64,000 nucleotides of DNA from Clostridia bacterium (GTDB lineage Bacteria > Bacillota > Clostridia > Christensenellales > CAG-138), in the NCBI GenBank assembly GCA_017407205.1, contig JAFQXA010000012.1, forward strand, positions 1 to 64,000, written 5' to 3'. A model generated the notes under the pieces. That model had not been told where the DNA came from and did no database searches. It saw nothing but the letters and a program-made list of their open reading frames with translations. Position 1 is the stretch's first letter, and every line of letters starts with the position of its first letter. This document shows positions 45,789 to 54,995 of this stretch, in pieces. The position numbers and the translations under genes are program-made.

Positions 45789-46890
45789 GTGGTACAGTTG
45801 GACGAATATAAGCTTCAGCTTAACGAAACAATTGCTATTTTAAACGAGGCAGGTGGCTCTCTTTGACCTCGCCAAATTGGAAGAGGAAAAGAGCGAGCTT
45901 GAAAATTCAATGGAAGCTCCCGACTTTTGGGACGATGTTGATAAGGCAAACAAAGTAAATCAACGTATCAAGATTCTTTCGGGAAAGCTTGACAGGTATG
46001 CTTCTTTGCAAAGTACAGCCGAAGACATAGAAACACTCATACTCATGGCTGACGAAGAAGAGGACGAAAGTCTTATCGACGAAATAAAGAGTGAAATCGA
46101 GAGTTTTAACACAGCAGTTCAGGCATTAAAGCTTGAAACGCTGTTAAAGGGCGAATACGATTCAAGTAATGCCGTTTTGTCGCTCCATGCAGGTGCAGGC
46201 GGAACAGAAGCTCAGGACTGGGTACAGATGCTTTTCCGCATGTACTCACGCTATTGTGAGAACAAGGGCTACAGCGTAAAGGTTCTTGATTTATTGGACG
46301 GTGATGATGCAGGTATCAAGAGCGTTACTTTCGAGGTTGACGGTGAGAACGCTTACGGTTATCTCAAGGCAGAAAAGGGTGTTCACCGCCTGGTACGAAT
46401 TTCTCCCTTTGATTCATCGGGCAGACGTCACACTTCATTTGCTTCGCTTGATGTAACACCGATATTTGATGACGATAACGACACCATTGAAATCAATCCC
46501 GATGATCTTCGCGTTGATACATACCGTTCAAGCGGTGCAGGCGGTCAGCACGTTAATAAAACAAGCTCGGCTATCCGTATCACTCACTTGCCTACAGGCA
46601 TAGTTGTTCAATGTCAGAACGAACGCAGCCAGCTTCAGAACAAGGAAATGGCAATGCGTATGCTTCGCGGTAAGCTCCTGGAGGTTCAGGAACGCGAACG
46701 CATGGAGCAGATGAGTGAAATCAAGGGCGAAATGAAGAAAATCGAATGGGGTAGCCAGATTCGCTCCTATGTTTTCCAGCCCTACACCATGGTAAAAGAC
46801 CACCGTACAGGCGTTGAAAACGGAAACATCCAGGCAGTTATGGATGGCGACCTTGACAGCTATATAAACGCATTTTTGGTTCAGTCATGA
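45789..46890 (+). CDS. prfB: Peptide chain release factor 2 with programmed +1 frameshift
   Basis: RF2 releases peptides at UGA and UAA. Translation starts at GTG 45789 (AAGGAAG about 8 bases upstream), reads 25 codons to CTT, meets an in-frame TGA at 45864-45866, and shifts +1 to GAC at 45865, giving 366 residues, as in Bacillus RF2. Later motifs: SPF in RISPFDSSGRRHTSF (stop recognition) and SSGAGGQHVNKTSS (GGQ, hydrolysis). The frameshift makes RF2 control its own level. It lies 37 bases after secA and overlaps the vanZ start (ATGA). Confidence 0.97.
45851..45867 (+). promoter_or_regulatory. RF2 programmed frameshift site
   Basis: AGGTGG (45851-45856) acts as the internal Shine-Dalgarno-like stimulator, followed by CTT TGA C (45861-45867), the conserved slippery site where ribosomes shift +1 when RF2 is scarce. 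Joining the frames 45789-45863 and 45865-46890 gives an intact RF2. Confidence 0.95.
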
Positions 46891-47471
46891 CAAAAACACA
46901 ACTGTGGTTTGAAAAACTGCGCGTTACAATAATAACATATATACCTTTTGAAAAATTAGGGCTTTGTGCGGCTATTGCCATAGCCCTTTTTTCCTTGTGT
47001 TTCGTTCTGCACCTTTTATTCTCAAAGCTAACGAAAAAAACGCATAAATTTGACTTCATGCGTTTTTTGTCACTATCACTTGTTATTGCGTTTATTTACT
47101 TTATTTTCGATGTCACAATACTCTCAAGGCTTTCTGTGCAAGGCATAAATTACGGTTTGAATATGCAGCTTTTCACACCAAACCCCGAGGGAATGTTCAG
47201 CACCGTAATAACAGCGCTTTACAACGCACTCATGTTTTTGCCAATCTCGCTTTTATTACCCCGTGTTGCAAGGCCGTTTAAGTATGTCGCATTGCCTCTG
47301 TGCATACTCTTGGGCTGTGGCATAGAATACTTGCAATACTATCTGAAGGTCGGTATGTGCGAGCTTGACGATGCCATATATTATGCACTGGGTGCTTTGG
47401 CAGGGTTTCTGCTCTCCCCCCTTGTTTTTAAGCTTGAGCAGAAATTCAAGGGCAGAAAGAAATCTCAATAA
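46887..47471 (+). CDS. VanZ-family membrane protein
   Basis: A 194-residue membrane protein with about five hydrophobic segments and a VanZ-like pattern: LPISLLLPRV, GCGIEYLQYYLKVGMCELDDAIYYALGALAGFLL. VanZ-like proteins are common in Bacillota; some relate to teicoplanin resistance, but most are of unknown role, so no phenotype can be assigned. ATG overlaps the prfB stop (ATGA), so it is the third gene of secA-prfB-vanZ. Its last 7 bases overlap the convergent ybaK gene. Confidence 0.82.
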   Translation: MTKTQLWFEKLRVTIITYIPFEKLGLCAAIAIALFSLCFVLHLLFSKLTKKTHKFDFMRFLSLSLVIAFIYFIFDVTILSRLSVQGINYGLNMQLFTPNPEGMFSTVITALYNALMFLPISLLLPRVARPFKYVALPLCILLGCGIEYLQYYLKVGMCELDDAIYYALGALAGFLLSPLVFKLEQKFKGRKKSQ

Positions 47472-47935
47472 GCAATGTTTGCGGTCGCATAATCGACCGC
47501 TTTTTTTAATTCGTCGGGTGCAATTTCTATCTGAAAGCCAATCTTTCCTGCACTTAAAAAAATTGTGTCGTACAAAATCACGCTTTCATCAATCGTTGTA
47601 ACAAACTGCTTTTTCATACCGACGGGCGAACAGCCACCGTGGACATAGCCGGTAAGCGGAAGCAATTCCTTTTGCTTTATCATTTCAACCGACTTTTCCC
47701 CCACCGCTTTGGCAGCATTCTTGAGGTCAAGCTCGGTTGATACGGGTATGCAGAAAACATAATGCTGTCCGCTTTTTGCAACCGTTACAAGCGTTTTGAA
47801 AACACAATCCGCCTCTTCATTTAAAACCCTTGCAACATCAAGACCGCTTACAGCATCGGTATTTGAATAATCGTGCAATTTGTACGGTATTTTCTTTTGG
47901 TCAAGTATTCTGCATACATTTGTTTTTTCAGCCAT
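47465..47935 (-). CDS. ybaK: Cys-tRNA(Pro)/aminoacyl-tRNA deacylase, YbaK family
   Basis: A 156-residue YbaK/EbsC-type editing protein that hydrolyses mischarged tRNA, typically Cys-tRNAPro. It has FKTLVT with the conserved Lys, FCIPVSTELDLKNAAKAVG, and GYVHGGCSPVGMKK (GxxxGGxxPxG). ATG at 47935 follows GCGAGGT; a longer open frame upstream has no site. The 3' end of its coding sequence doubles as the terminator hairpin of the opposing secA operon. Confidence 0.93.
   Translation of the reverse strand: MAEKTNVCRILDQKKIPYKLHDYSNTDAVSGLDVARVLNEEADCVFKTLVTVAKSGQHYVFCIPVSTELDLKNAAKAVGEKSVEMIKQKELLPLTGYVHGGCSPVGMKKQFVTTIDESVILYDTIFLSAGKIGFQIEIAPDELKKAVDYATANIAY
47481..47507 (+). terminator. Terminator of secA-prfB-vanZ, inside ybaK
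   Basis: GCGGTCG (47481-47487), six-base loop, CGACCGC (47494-47500), then seven T residues (47501-47507). It is a canonical plus-strand terminator beginning 10 bases after the vanZ stop, but its bases also encode the C-terminal residues of YbaK (KAVDYATAN region) on the other strand. Confidence 0.85.
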
Positions 47936-48009
47936 AATAACCTCGCAAGAAATAAAAAGTGTGCCATGTAAATATAGCACACTTCTTATGATTTTTAAAC
48001 CGTCAGTTC

Positions 48010-48924
48010 TCACTGGTAAAGCTCGCTGTCATCAAAAAGAAGCTTACCGTTTTCGTCGTAAATTTCAGTAACTCCTACTGTCATCTCTTCCATCATATCT
48101 CCATCGTTCATCACGGTAACACCAAATGCCAATGCACGGTACTTCCAGTTAAACGAATCAGTCGCTTCAATATATGTTTCTACCGTATCGCCAACATTTA
48201 CATTCAATTCTTCATCAAGAGTGACTCTATAAACATTATCGTTAAGCTCATTGTCTTCAGTATCCGTAACCTTTGTCATTGCAACACGCTTTACTTCTTT
48301 ATCATTTACGCATATTGCAAGCTCGACCTTTCCCATCTCAAACGCATCTGTTTTTGAAGATACATGTGCAAGCATGTCGCCTTCAAGCAAAAACTCGGGA
48401 GTTGTACTGCTAAGCTTACCACCGTATGAGCCGACAAATTCGGGATATATGTCGGGCAAATAATCGTATTTAGGTGATGCATCAAACTCTACAGCTTCTG
48501 TACGAACTGAATCTCCATCCTTAAATATGAATTGTGAAACCTTTATCTTATCCGCAAAAGAAGCTTCGATACTTCCTGTAAACGTGCCGTTTTCAAGCGT
48601 CATGGGATATTCTGTGCCGTTACAGACGAAAAACGCCTCGGTAGTTGTACTGTATTCCTTAGGAGTTACATTAACTTTTACAGCAACCTTGCGATTTTGC
48701 ATATCTTCATTCACATATTCCCAATCATATGATGAAAGTATGCTTGCCTCTTCTTCTTTACTGTGTTCAATAAATGACTCCAATTCATTTATTCTGTTTT
48801 TAATATTATTCTGTGCATTCTGGATTTGAGATGAAAGCGTATCCACTTCCTCTCTAAGTCCAATTATCATTATAAGCATAACCACCGAAAGTAATAATGA
48901 TATTATAACCGCTGCTTTTTTCAT
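48010..48924 (-). CDS. Membrane-anchored protein, unknown function
   Basis: A 304-residue protein not recognised. One N-terminal membrane segment (about 4-23) is followed by a coiled-coil-like stretch (about 24-62; EEVDTLSSQIQNAQNNIKNR), then an extracellular beta-rich region (about 75-300) that may form two Ig-like domains: VAVKVNVTPKEYSTTTEAFFV, and a later part with DTVETYIEATDSFNWKYRALA. It appears to be a stand-alone gene between ybaK and alkD. Confidence 0.7.
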   Translation of the reverse strand: MKKAAVIISLLLSVVMLIMIIGLREEVDTLSSQIQNAQNNIKNRINELESFIEHSKEEEASILSSYDWEYVNEDMQNRKVAVKVNVTPKEYSTTTEAFFVCNGTEYPMTLENGTFTGSIEASFADKIKVSQFIFKDGDSVRTEAVEFDASPKYDYLPDIYPEFVGSYGGKLSSTTPEFLLEGDMLAHVSSKTDAFEMGKVELAICVNDKEVKRVAMTKVTDTEDNELNDNVYRVTLDEELNVNVGDTVETYIEATDSFNWKYRALAFGVTVMNDGDMMEEMTVGVTEIYDENGKLLFDDSELYQ

Positions 48925-48963
48925 GCTCTTATTTTCCTTTCTTTTTCTGACAAAAATATTATA

Positions 48964-49647
48964 TCACACTTTTAGTCGCAGTTGCTTTAAATATTGTTTT
49001 TTATCGTCGCTTATGCGATAGCTTTCAACAGCCTTTTGTATCGTTTTGTTATGCGTCCACGCATCAAGCCGTTTTTCCTCAATATACGTAATAACGCTGT
49101 CGTACTGCTTTGCAAGTGCAGTTGCAAAATACCATGCTTTCATCATTTTGACATAATACTCATCTGAATTTACGCCTGCAACCATTCTCGGCCACTCGCC
49201 CGAAAAGTGTTCGTCGAGATAGTAATTCATAAGCAATTTTATTGCAAAACGCACTTTGTATGTATGATTTGACCTTATCCATTCTTTGATTTTAAAAATG
49301 AGCTTATCGGTATTCTTCTTTAAAACAGGCGGATTTAAAGAGTCGCAAGTTGCCCAATTATCTATATAGGGCAAGAACCGTTCAAGCTCAATTATACACT
49401 CATCATAATCCTTTATCTTTTCTATCAAAAAGCCATGGAGATTGTTTTCCTCATAGAACTCATGCGGAAGCGAGTTTAAAAATGCTTCCGCCTCTTTTGT
49501 ATTTGATTTTTCCTTTGCGATTTTTCGAAGTACAGGAGTTCTTACGCCTATAACTTTGCTGCTGTCAACAGTGGGCATGAGTGCACTGTGAAAGGCTTTA
49601 TACTCCCCATCCTCAAAGCTTAACACAAGGCTTGTTATACCGTTCAC
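48964..49647 (-). CDS. AlkD-like DNA alkylation repair protein
   Basis: A 227-residue all-helical HEAT-like repeat protein of the AlkD family, DNA glycosylases acting on N3/N7-alkylated purines. The catalytic region is visible as DNWATCDS (Trp and Asp), followed by KVRFAIKLLMNYYLD and MKAWYFATAL. The start is GTG at 49647, overlapping the stop of the ABC permease gene by four bases (GTGA), so translation is coupled to the exporter. Confidence 0.88.
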   Translation of the reverse strand: MNGITSLVLSFEDGEYKAFHSALMPTVDSSKVIGVRTPVLRKIAKEKSNTKEAEAFLNSLPHEFYEENNLHGFLIEKIKDYDECIIELERFLPYIDNWATCDSLNPPVLKKNTDKLIFKIKEWIRSNHTYKVRFAIKLLMNYYLDEHFSGEWPRMVAGVNSDEYYVKMMKAWYFATALAKQYDSVITYIEEKRLDAWTHNKTIQKAVESYRISDDKKQYLKQLRLKV

Positions 49648-51212
49648 AGTGAATTGAACCTTTCTGCGCCCTTTGTTTTAAGGCTACGGTAAAAAACGAA
49701 GCACAGTATCAATGTAATTGCCGTAATGCACATCAAAAAAACAGTCTCATCAAGAATATTTCCGGTAATAAAATACAAAGCTGCAGCAAGCATTATATAT
49801 GCCCACGGAACAAACATTCCGAGGAATGTACTCATGCTCTGCTTTATTACGACCGCTTCGCTTACATAGTCAAGCTTGGGCAGTTTGAGATTTATATAAA
49901 GCCCCCATAATGCACAGAGCAAGACAAACAGCGCACAGCAAAGCAATACAGCAATACATTCAAATGCACTGAATTTAAGAATATACGAGAAGCCAAGCGA
50001 GGCAATGAACACAGCAGGCAATGTTATAATCAAATGCAATGCTATCTTTGCCTCAAATATTTGCCACGGCAAAACGGGCAAAGATTTTACTATCCATATA
50101 TTCTTTCCTTCAAGCGAAATTGACGGTGCAGTTATGTAATTTACAGCTGAAATAAGCATTATACCGCCGCAAGCTATAAGAGAAAAAACATCTTTGTTCA
50201 AAAGTAGCGTAAGCTTTGATATCACATCAGCATTTATTGCTCCGAATATCAAAACAACAACGAGCATGACACTACCTATTCCGCAGTTGAACATATAAAT
50301 CGGACTTGAAACAAACTTTTTCATTTCCTTTCTTAAAAGTGCGCGAAAAGGTGATGATGCTTTTATGCTCTTCTCCCTGTACGCTTTTTGCGTTATACCT
50401 TTTTTAGTCGTAGCAAGCTTTAAAAAGCTGTGTGAAATTATGGCATATATTAAAGCAAATACTGCAAATGCAATAAGTACGAACAACGCAAGCGAAAGCG
50501 CATCTCCTTTTGCACCGCATCCGAAAAGATATAAGGGATACAAAAATGTTTTTATAAATCCGCCTATTTGCTGTGCATTTGATAAAATCGCGGCTATTAA
50601 AGACGACATCTGAGTATAGCAATATAAATATAAGCCAAGGAACAAAACATATATTACCGTTATTACAGCGTTTGTATTCTTTAATTTTGAAGCAAGCAGC
50701 GCAATAAGATAACCCAATATGCACGAAAGCACGAGCGTCATCATGGGAAGCACAAATATTGCCGTAAGCAAAGCAAAAACACCTTGAACTGTAAGTGCAT
50801 TATTCATAAAATACACTATAAATGCAGGTATAATTACGACAATCTGAAATATAAAACACATTATATATACGCTTATCATGCGTACAAACAGTATTATTGA
50901 CGGTTTTATGGGCATTGACAGTAAAAGTTCATTATCCTTTGCCTGATAGAGCATAGAATACGTCGAAAATACCGAACCTATTATTCCCGATATAACTGAT
51001 ATACCGCCAAGTACGGCAAAGTACAGCCACAAAAGCCCCAGAGGAACAAATGAATCGTAGAGCGTTTGTGAAAGTCCGAAAAATATAAAGCCGAACATAA
51101 CAAGACAGACAAGCAACACAATGTACGTCAGTTTTTTATTTGACTTTTTACTGCCCCTCGTCATGCTTGAAAGCAGTTCCATCAACTGTTTTCTTAAAAG
51201 TGCTTTAAGCAT
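49644..51212 (-). CDS. ABC exporter permease
   Basis: A 522-residue membrane protein with about 12 hydrophobic segments, in the style of large Gram-positive ABC-2-type permeases: a cytoplasmic Arg/Lys-rich start (LLRKQLMELLSSMTRGSKK), and repeated halves that both contain KDNELLLSMPIKP-like or ISLEGKNIWIVKSLPVLPWQ sequences after membrane pairs. The cargo is unknown. ATG at 51212 lies within the end of the ATPase gene and has GGAGG about 11 bases upstream. Confidence 0.85.
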   Translation of the reverse strand: MLKALLRKQLMELLSSMTRGSKKSNKKLTYIVLLVCLVMFGFIFFGLSQTLYDSFVPLGLLWLYFAVLGGISVISGIIGSVFSTYSMLYQAKDNELLLSMPIKPSIILFVRMISVYIMCFIFQIVVIIPAFIVYFMNNALTVQGVFALLTAIFVLPMMTLVLSCILGYLIALLASKLKNTNAVITVIYVLFLGLYLYCYTQMSSLIAAILSNAQQIGGFIKTFLYPLYLFGCGAKGDALSLALFVLIAFAVFALIYAIISHSFLKLATTKKGITQKAYREKSIKASSPFRALLRKEMKKFVSSPIYMFNCGIGSVMLVVVLIFGAINADVISKLTLLLNKDVFSLIACGGIMLISAVNYITAPSISLEGKNIWIVKSLPVLPWQIFEAKIALHLIITLPAVFIASLGFSYILKFSAFECIAVLLCCALFVLLCALWGLYINLKLPKLDYVSEAVVIKQSMSTFLGMFVPWAYIMLAAALYFITGNILDETVFLMCITAITLILCFVFYRSLKTKGAERFNSL

Positions 51213-51924
51213 TGTTTGTTTCGACCTCCATCTCAAGGAATACATTTTCAAGAGAAGCATCGCCTTTTACCTGTTCCATTGTGCCGCATTTTATTATTTG
51301 TCCGTTCTTTATTATGGCGATATTGTCGCAAAGCTTTTCCGCAACCTCCAAAACATGGGTTGAAAAAAATATTGCTCCGCCGTTGTCGCAGACTTCGCGC
51401 ATCATCTGCTTTAATGTATAGCTCGCCTTAGGATCAAGTCCAACAAACGGTTCATCCATTATGATAAGCTTCGGTTCATGAATAAATGCCGCAATTATCG
51501 CCAGCTTTTGCTTCATGCCGTGAGAATATGATGATATCAGCTGCGAGAGATTTTCCGTCATCTCAAATATATCAGAGTATTTTTTTATAAGTGCTTTTCT
51601 CTTATCTGCTCCTACCTCAAAAACATCTCCCACAAAATTGAGATACTGTATACCCGTCATAAAATCATACAAATCGGGATTGTCAGGGATATATGCAAGC
51701 TTGCTTTTGCACTTTACGGGATCGTTTTTTATCGAAACGCCATCTATATATATTTCACCCTCGTCAAACTGCAAAATTCCGCATACGGCTTTTATCGTTG
51801 TCGTTTTTCCTGCACCGTTATGTCCGATAAATCCGTATATTTCACCCTTGTTTATATGCAGATTTATATTATCCGCTGCCTTTTTTTCTCCGTATGTTTT
51901 CGTAAGTCCCACTATTTTAAGCAT
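51205..51924 (-). CDS. ABC transporter ATP-binding protein
   Basis: A 239-residue ATPase of the exporter. Walker A GHNGAGKTTT, a Q-loop near DNPDLYDFMTG, signature YSHGMKQKL, Walker B LIIMDEPFVGLDP, and the H-loop STHVLE are present. Together with the permease it probably forms a homodimer-driven export system. ATG at 51924 follows GGAGG; the open frame upstream contains the promoter. Confidence 0.95.
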   Translation of the reverse strand: MLKIVGLTKTYGEKKAADNINLHINKGEIYGFIGHNGAGKTTTIKAVCGILQFDEGEIYIDGVSIKNDPVKCKSKLAYIPDNPDLYDFMTGIQYLNFVGDVFEVGADKRKALIKKYSDIFEMTENLSQLISSYSHGMKQKLAIIAAFIHEPKLIIMDEPFVGLDPKASYTLKQMMREVCDNGGAIFFSTHVLEVAEKLCDNIAIIKNGQIIKCGTMEQVKGDASLENVFLEMEVETNNA

Positions 51925-51970
51925 AGTTACCTCCGGATTTGATGTAATTGTTTCTATGAACATATTTACA

Positions 51971-51999
51971 AGTATATCACAGCTAAATACCCGTAGCAA
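51971..51999 (-). promoter_or_regulatory. Promoter of the ABC exporter-alkD operon
   Basis: Minus strand: -35 TTGCTA (51994-51999), 17-base spacer, -10 TATACT (51971-51976) with TG one base upstream (extended -10). Confidence 0.65.
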
Positions 52000-52053
52000 C
52001 ACAGCCATTATTCAAGCAAAAAGTTAACACTGTTTATTTTCTGTTCCGTTTAA

Positions 52054-52082
52054 TTGACACTGCATTTGCATTGGTTTAAAAC
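52054..52082 (+). promoter_or_regulatory. Promoter of the acyltransferase gene
   Basis: Perfect -35 TTGACA (52054-52059), 17-base spacer, weaker -10 TAAAAC (52077-52082), 39 bases before the start codon. Confidence 0.55.
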
Positions 52083-52120
52083 AACGATATATTCCATTTA
52101 TTATATAAGGACTTTAGTCG

Positions 52121-53248
52121 ATGAGCAAAAAACATAAGATTTTCTTTAAAATTCTCTGTCCCCCGTTAAGTCTTTTTCTGCGTCTTAAATTGGGATATAC
52201 CTATACAAAACCAAAAGAGCTTCCGGAGCAATACATAGTTTTATCAAACCATAATACGGACTATGATCCTATTTTGGTCGGTGTCGGCTTCGGCAAGCAG
52301 ATGTACTTCGTTGCAAGTGAGCATATATCCCGTTGGAAAAACGCATACAAATTTATAAAATTCGTTTTTGACCCGATAATGCGTTATAAAGGCTCCGTAG
52401 CTTCATCAACGGTTCTTGATGTTTTGCGCAAAATAAGAGGCGGTGAAAATGTCTGTATTTTTGCAGAGGGTGCTCGCTCGTGGGACGGTATTACAAATCC
52501 CATACTACCTTCAACAGGAAAGATGATAAAGAGTGCAAAATGTGCACTCATAACCTATAAAATCGTGGGCGGATATTTTGCAAGCCCGAACTGGAGCACG
52601 AGCAACACAAGAAAAGGTTATCTTCACGGTGCACCAGTAAACATCTATACAAAAGAGCAGCTTGAAGGCATGACCGTTGATGAAATCAACGAATGTATAA
52701 AGAACGACCTTTATGAGGATGCATACGCCCGCCAGCTTGAGGACAAAAAGCGTTACAAGGGCAAAAACCTTGCCGAAAAAATGGAAAATGTATTGTTTGT
52801 GTGCCCCAAGTGCAAAAAAATAGATACAATAAAGTCACACGGCGATACAGTATCCTGTACAGAGTGCGACATGAGCTTCACATACGATGAATACGGAATG
52901 CTTCACGGCATACCGTACCAAACAGTAAAAGAGCTCTATGCTTGGGAAAAGGATCAGGTTAAAGAGCACGCACAGCAAGGAGTCATTTACACAGCTAAAG
53001 AAGCTACTCTTTCCACCGTCAAAAAGCATGAGGAAACATTGCTCACGCAAGGTGCTTTGACACTTTCAAAAGAAGAGCTTGTTTGCGGTGATATAAAAAT
53101 TCCGTTTTCTGATATTTCAGAGCTTGCAATGCACGGAAGGCACGCTCTTGTATTTACGGCAAACGGTGTTTATTACGAGCTTATTATAAACGAAAGCTCA
53201 AACGCTTTAAAATTCGCTTTGCTTTATGAAGCTATCAAAAACCAATAA
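52121..53248 (+). CDS. PlsC-like acyltransferase with zinc-ribbon tail
   Basis: A 375-residue protein. The N-terminal half (about 1-195) is a PlsC-type glycerophosphate acyltransferase domain: SNHNTDYDP (HX4D catalytic pair) and FAEGARSWDG (acceptor-binding EGxR). The second half is unusual: a zinc-ribbon-like CPKCKK...CTECD (about residues 228-248) followed by about 100 residues that look like a bacterial PH-like beta domain (VVCGDIKIPFSDISELAM, HALVFTANGVYYELII). Substrate unknown. It is followed after 14 bases by gltS. Confidence 0.85.
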   Translation: MSKKHKIFFKILCPPLSLFLRLKLGYTYTKPKELPEQYIVLSNHNTDYDPILVGVGFGKQMYFVASEHISRWKNAYKFIKFVFDPIMRYKGSVASSTVLDVLRKIRGGENVCIFAEGARSWDGITNPILPSTGKMIKSAKCALITYKIVGGYFASPNWSTSNTRKGYLHGAPVNIYTKEQLEGMTVDEINECIKNDLYEDAYARQLEDKKRYKGKNLAEKMENVLFVCPKCKKIDTIKSHGDTVSCTECDMSFTYDEYGMLHGIPYQTVKELYAWEKDQVKEHAQQGVIYTAKEATLSTVKKHEETLLTQGALTLSKEELVCGDIKIPFSDISELAMHGRHALVFTANGVYYELIINESSNALKFALLYEAIKNQ

Positions 53249-53262
53249 TTGCGAGGTAGAAT

Positions 53263-54654
53263 ATGGACTTTTCATCAGCTAACACCACACTTTGGAACCC
53301 GATTATTCAAATCGGCATTTTGGCAACACTGATACTGTTTTCCAATATATTGCTCAGAAAGCTTCCGTTTGTCAAAAAAACGCTTATGCCGACAGCAGTA
53401 CTTTCAGGCTTTCTGCTTTTACTCATACGTTCACTCAACATCATAAATATTGACGGTGTATTTCTTGAAAAAGTCACTTATCATGCTCTTGCTCTCGGCT
53501 TTATCGCAATGTCTTTGCGTATTCCGGAGAAAAACAGCAGTTCATCAACACTTATCGGCAGTAAAAGCGGTGCTTTGATTGTAAGCACATATCTTGTTCA
53601 GGCAGTAGTCGGCCTCGTTGTAACGCTTGGGCTTGCATACACAGTAATGCCCAATCTCTTTAAAGCAAGCGGTATACTCCTCCCCATGGCTTACGGTCAG
53701 GGCCCCGGTCAGGCAAACAATGTCGGTGCAACATATGAAGCACTTGGCATGACGGGCGGACGTTCTTTTGGCCTTTCACTTGCAGCTGCAGGCTTCCTTT
53801 GCGCTTGCATAGTAGGCGTAATATATATCAACATTTTAAACCGAAAAGGTAAGTTCAAGCGTTCCACAGACAGAGAAGATGTTTCCGGCTCCGTTACCGT
53901 TGATACTTTCCAAAGCAGCAACGAAATTCCGATTTCTCAGTCAATTGACCGATTCAGTATTCAGTTCGCACTCGTATGTTTGATTTATCTTCTTACATAC
54001 CTCGTAACTCACGGCATAACAGTGCTTTTGGCTGAAGTTGCACCCGGTCTTGCCAACATGGTTTCCGCATTACTTTGGGGCTTTAACTTCATAATCGGCT
54101 CTGCACTTGCAACAGTTTGTCGCGTAATAATCGGCAAGCTCCGCAAAACAAAGATTATCAGCAGACAGTATCAGAACAACTATCTTTTAAGCAGGATTTC
54201 AGGTCTTGCATTTGATGTTATGATTGTTGCAGGCATTGCAAGCATCAACATCGAAGATTTGCACGGTTATATACTTCCCTTCACAATTCTTGCAATCTTG
54301 GGCGGCGTTGTTACTTTCTACTACCTCAAATTCATGTCGGACAGACTTTATCCCGAATACAGTGAAGCAGGTTTTCTTTCAATGTACGGTATGCTCACAG
54401 GCACGATAAGCTCGGGCATATTGTTGCTTCGCGAAATAGACCCGGACTTTGAAACACCTGCCGCAAACAACCTCATAACAGGCAGCTCCTTTGGTATCAT
54501 ATTCGGTGCACCCGTTCTTTTGCTTGTAAGCCTTGCCGCTGAAAGCGATCTCATGACATGGGTTGCACTCGGACTTGTAATTATATATTTGGCTTTCCTT
54601 CTCCTTTTCATGTTCAAAGTCGGCAAAAAAGCTGAAAAATCAAAAAAACAATAA
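53263..54654 (+). CDS. GltS-type sodium:glutamate symporter
   Basis: A 463-residue membrane protein of the ESS (GltS) family, sodium-driven glutamate uptake. Two repeat halves with re-entrant loops: MAYGQGPGQANNVGATYE in the first half, YGMLTGTISSGILLLREIDP in the second. About 11 hydrophobic segments, and a soluble linker in the middle (about 195-225). Substrate could be another anion. It may be co-transcribed with the acyltransferase. Confidence 0.88.
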   Translation: MDFSSANTTLWNPIIQIGILATLILFSNILLRKLPFVKKTLMPTAVLSGFLLLLIRSLNIINIDGVFLEKVTYHALALGFIAMSLRIPEKNSSSSTLIGSKSGALIVSTYLVQAVVGLVVTLGLAYTVMPNLFKASGILLPMAYGQGPGQANNVGATYEALGMTGGRSFGLSLAAAGFLCACIVGVIYINILNRKGKFKRSTDREDVSGSVTVDTFQSSNEIPISQSIDRFSIQFALVCLIYLLTYLVTHGITVLLAEVAPGLANMVSALLWGFNFIIGSALATVCRVIIGKLRKTKIISRQYQNNYLLSRISGLAFDVMIVAGIASINIEDLHGYILPFTILAILGGVVTFYYLKFMSDRLYPEYSEAGFLSMYGMLTGTISSGILLLREIDPDFETPAANNLITGSSFGIIFGAPVLLLVSLAAESDLMTWVALGLVIIYLAFLLLFMFKVGKKAEKSKKQ

Positions 54655-54726
54655 TTGCATTTATAAAATTCATCATTTTTCGGGAATACTGTTTTTATAA
54701 ACAAAAATAAAAGGAGTATTCACGCA

Positions 54727-54933
54727 ATGAAAAAAGATGATTTCAGACCCATACAAAATAAAGAGCAAGAGGAAACCGACAGGGACCATATGCAGACTGT
54801 GTCCGCCACGGAGTTCACAGGTCTTATCCCTGCAGGATTGACCTATGACGAGGATGCAGATATGTATGATGAGCTTTGCCCTTATCTCCCTCCCAATGCC
54901 TATATGCGAGGCTTTGGAGATTTGGAAAAATAA
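54727..54933 (+). CDS. Small acidic protein, unknown
   Basis: A 68-residue, strongly acidic protein with no membrane segment: EFTGLIPAGLTYDEDADMYDELCPYLPPNAYMRGFGDLEK is the second half, with one Cys and many Asp, Tyr and Pro residues (quoted here as EFTGLIPAGLT and DELCPYLPP). No family recognised. A good AAAGGAG site and a terminator directly after it support a real gene. It follows gltS by 72 bases. Confidence 0.6.
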   Translation: MKKDDFRPIQNKEQEETDRDHMQTVSATEFTGLIPAGLTYDEDADMYDELCPYLPPNAYMRGFGDLEK

Positions 54934-54948
54934 GATTAAACAAAAATC

Positions 54949-54974
54949 AAAGCCACAGTTTTCGCTGTGGCTTT
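54949..54974. terminator. Bidirectional terminator
   Basis: AAAGCCACAG (54949-54958), six-base loop, CTGTGGCTTT (54965-54974). It lies between the small plus-strand gene and the minus-strand ACT gene. Confidence 0.85.
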
Positions 54975-54995
54975 GTGCATTTTAGGTTTTAAGTC

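Noticed and set aside
45853-46890. Separate gene starting at 45853 after a short upstream peptide
   Set aside because: The GTG is the frameshift region of prfB; the joined reading frame gives a full-length RF2.
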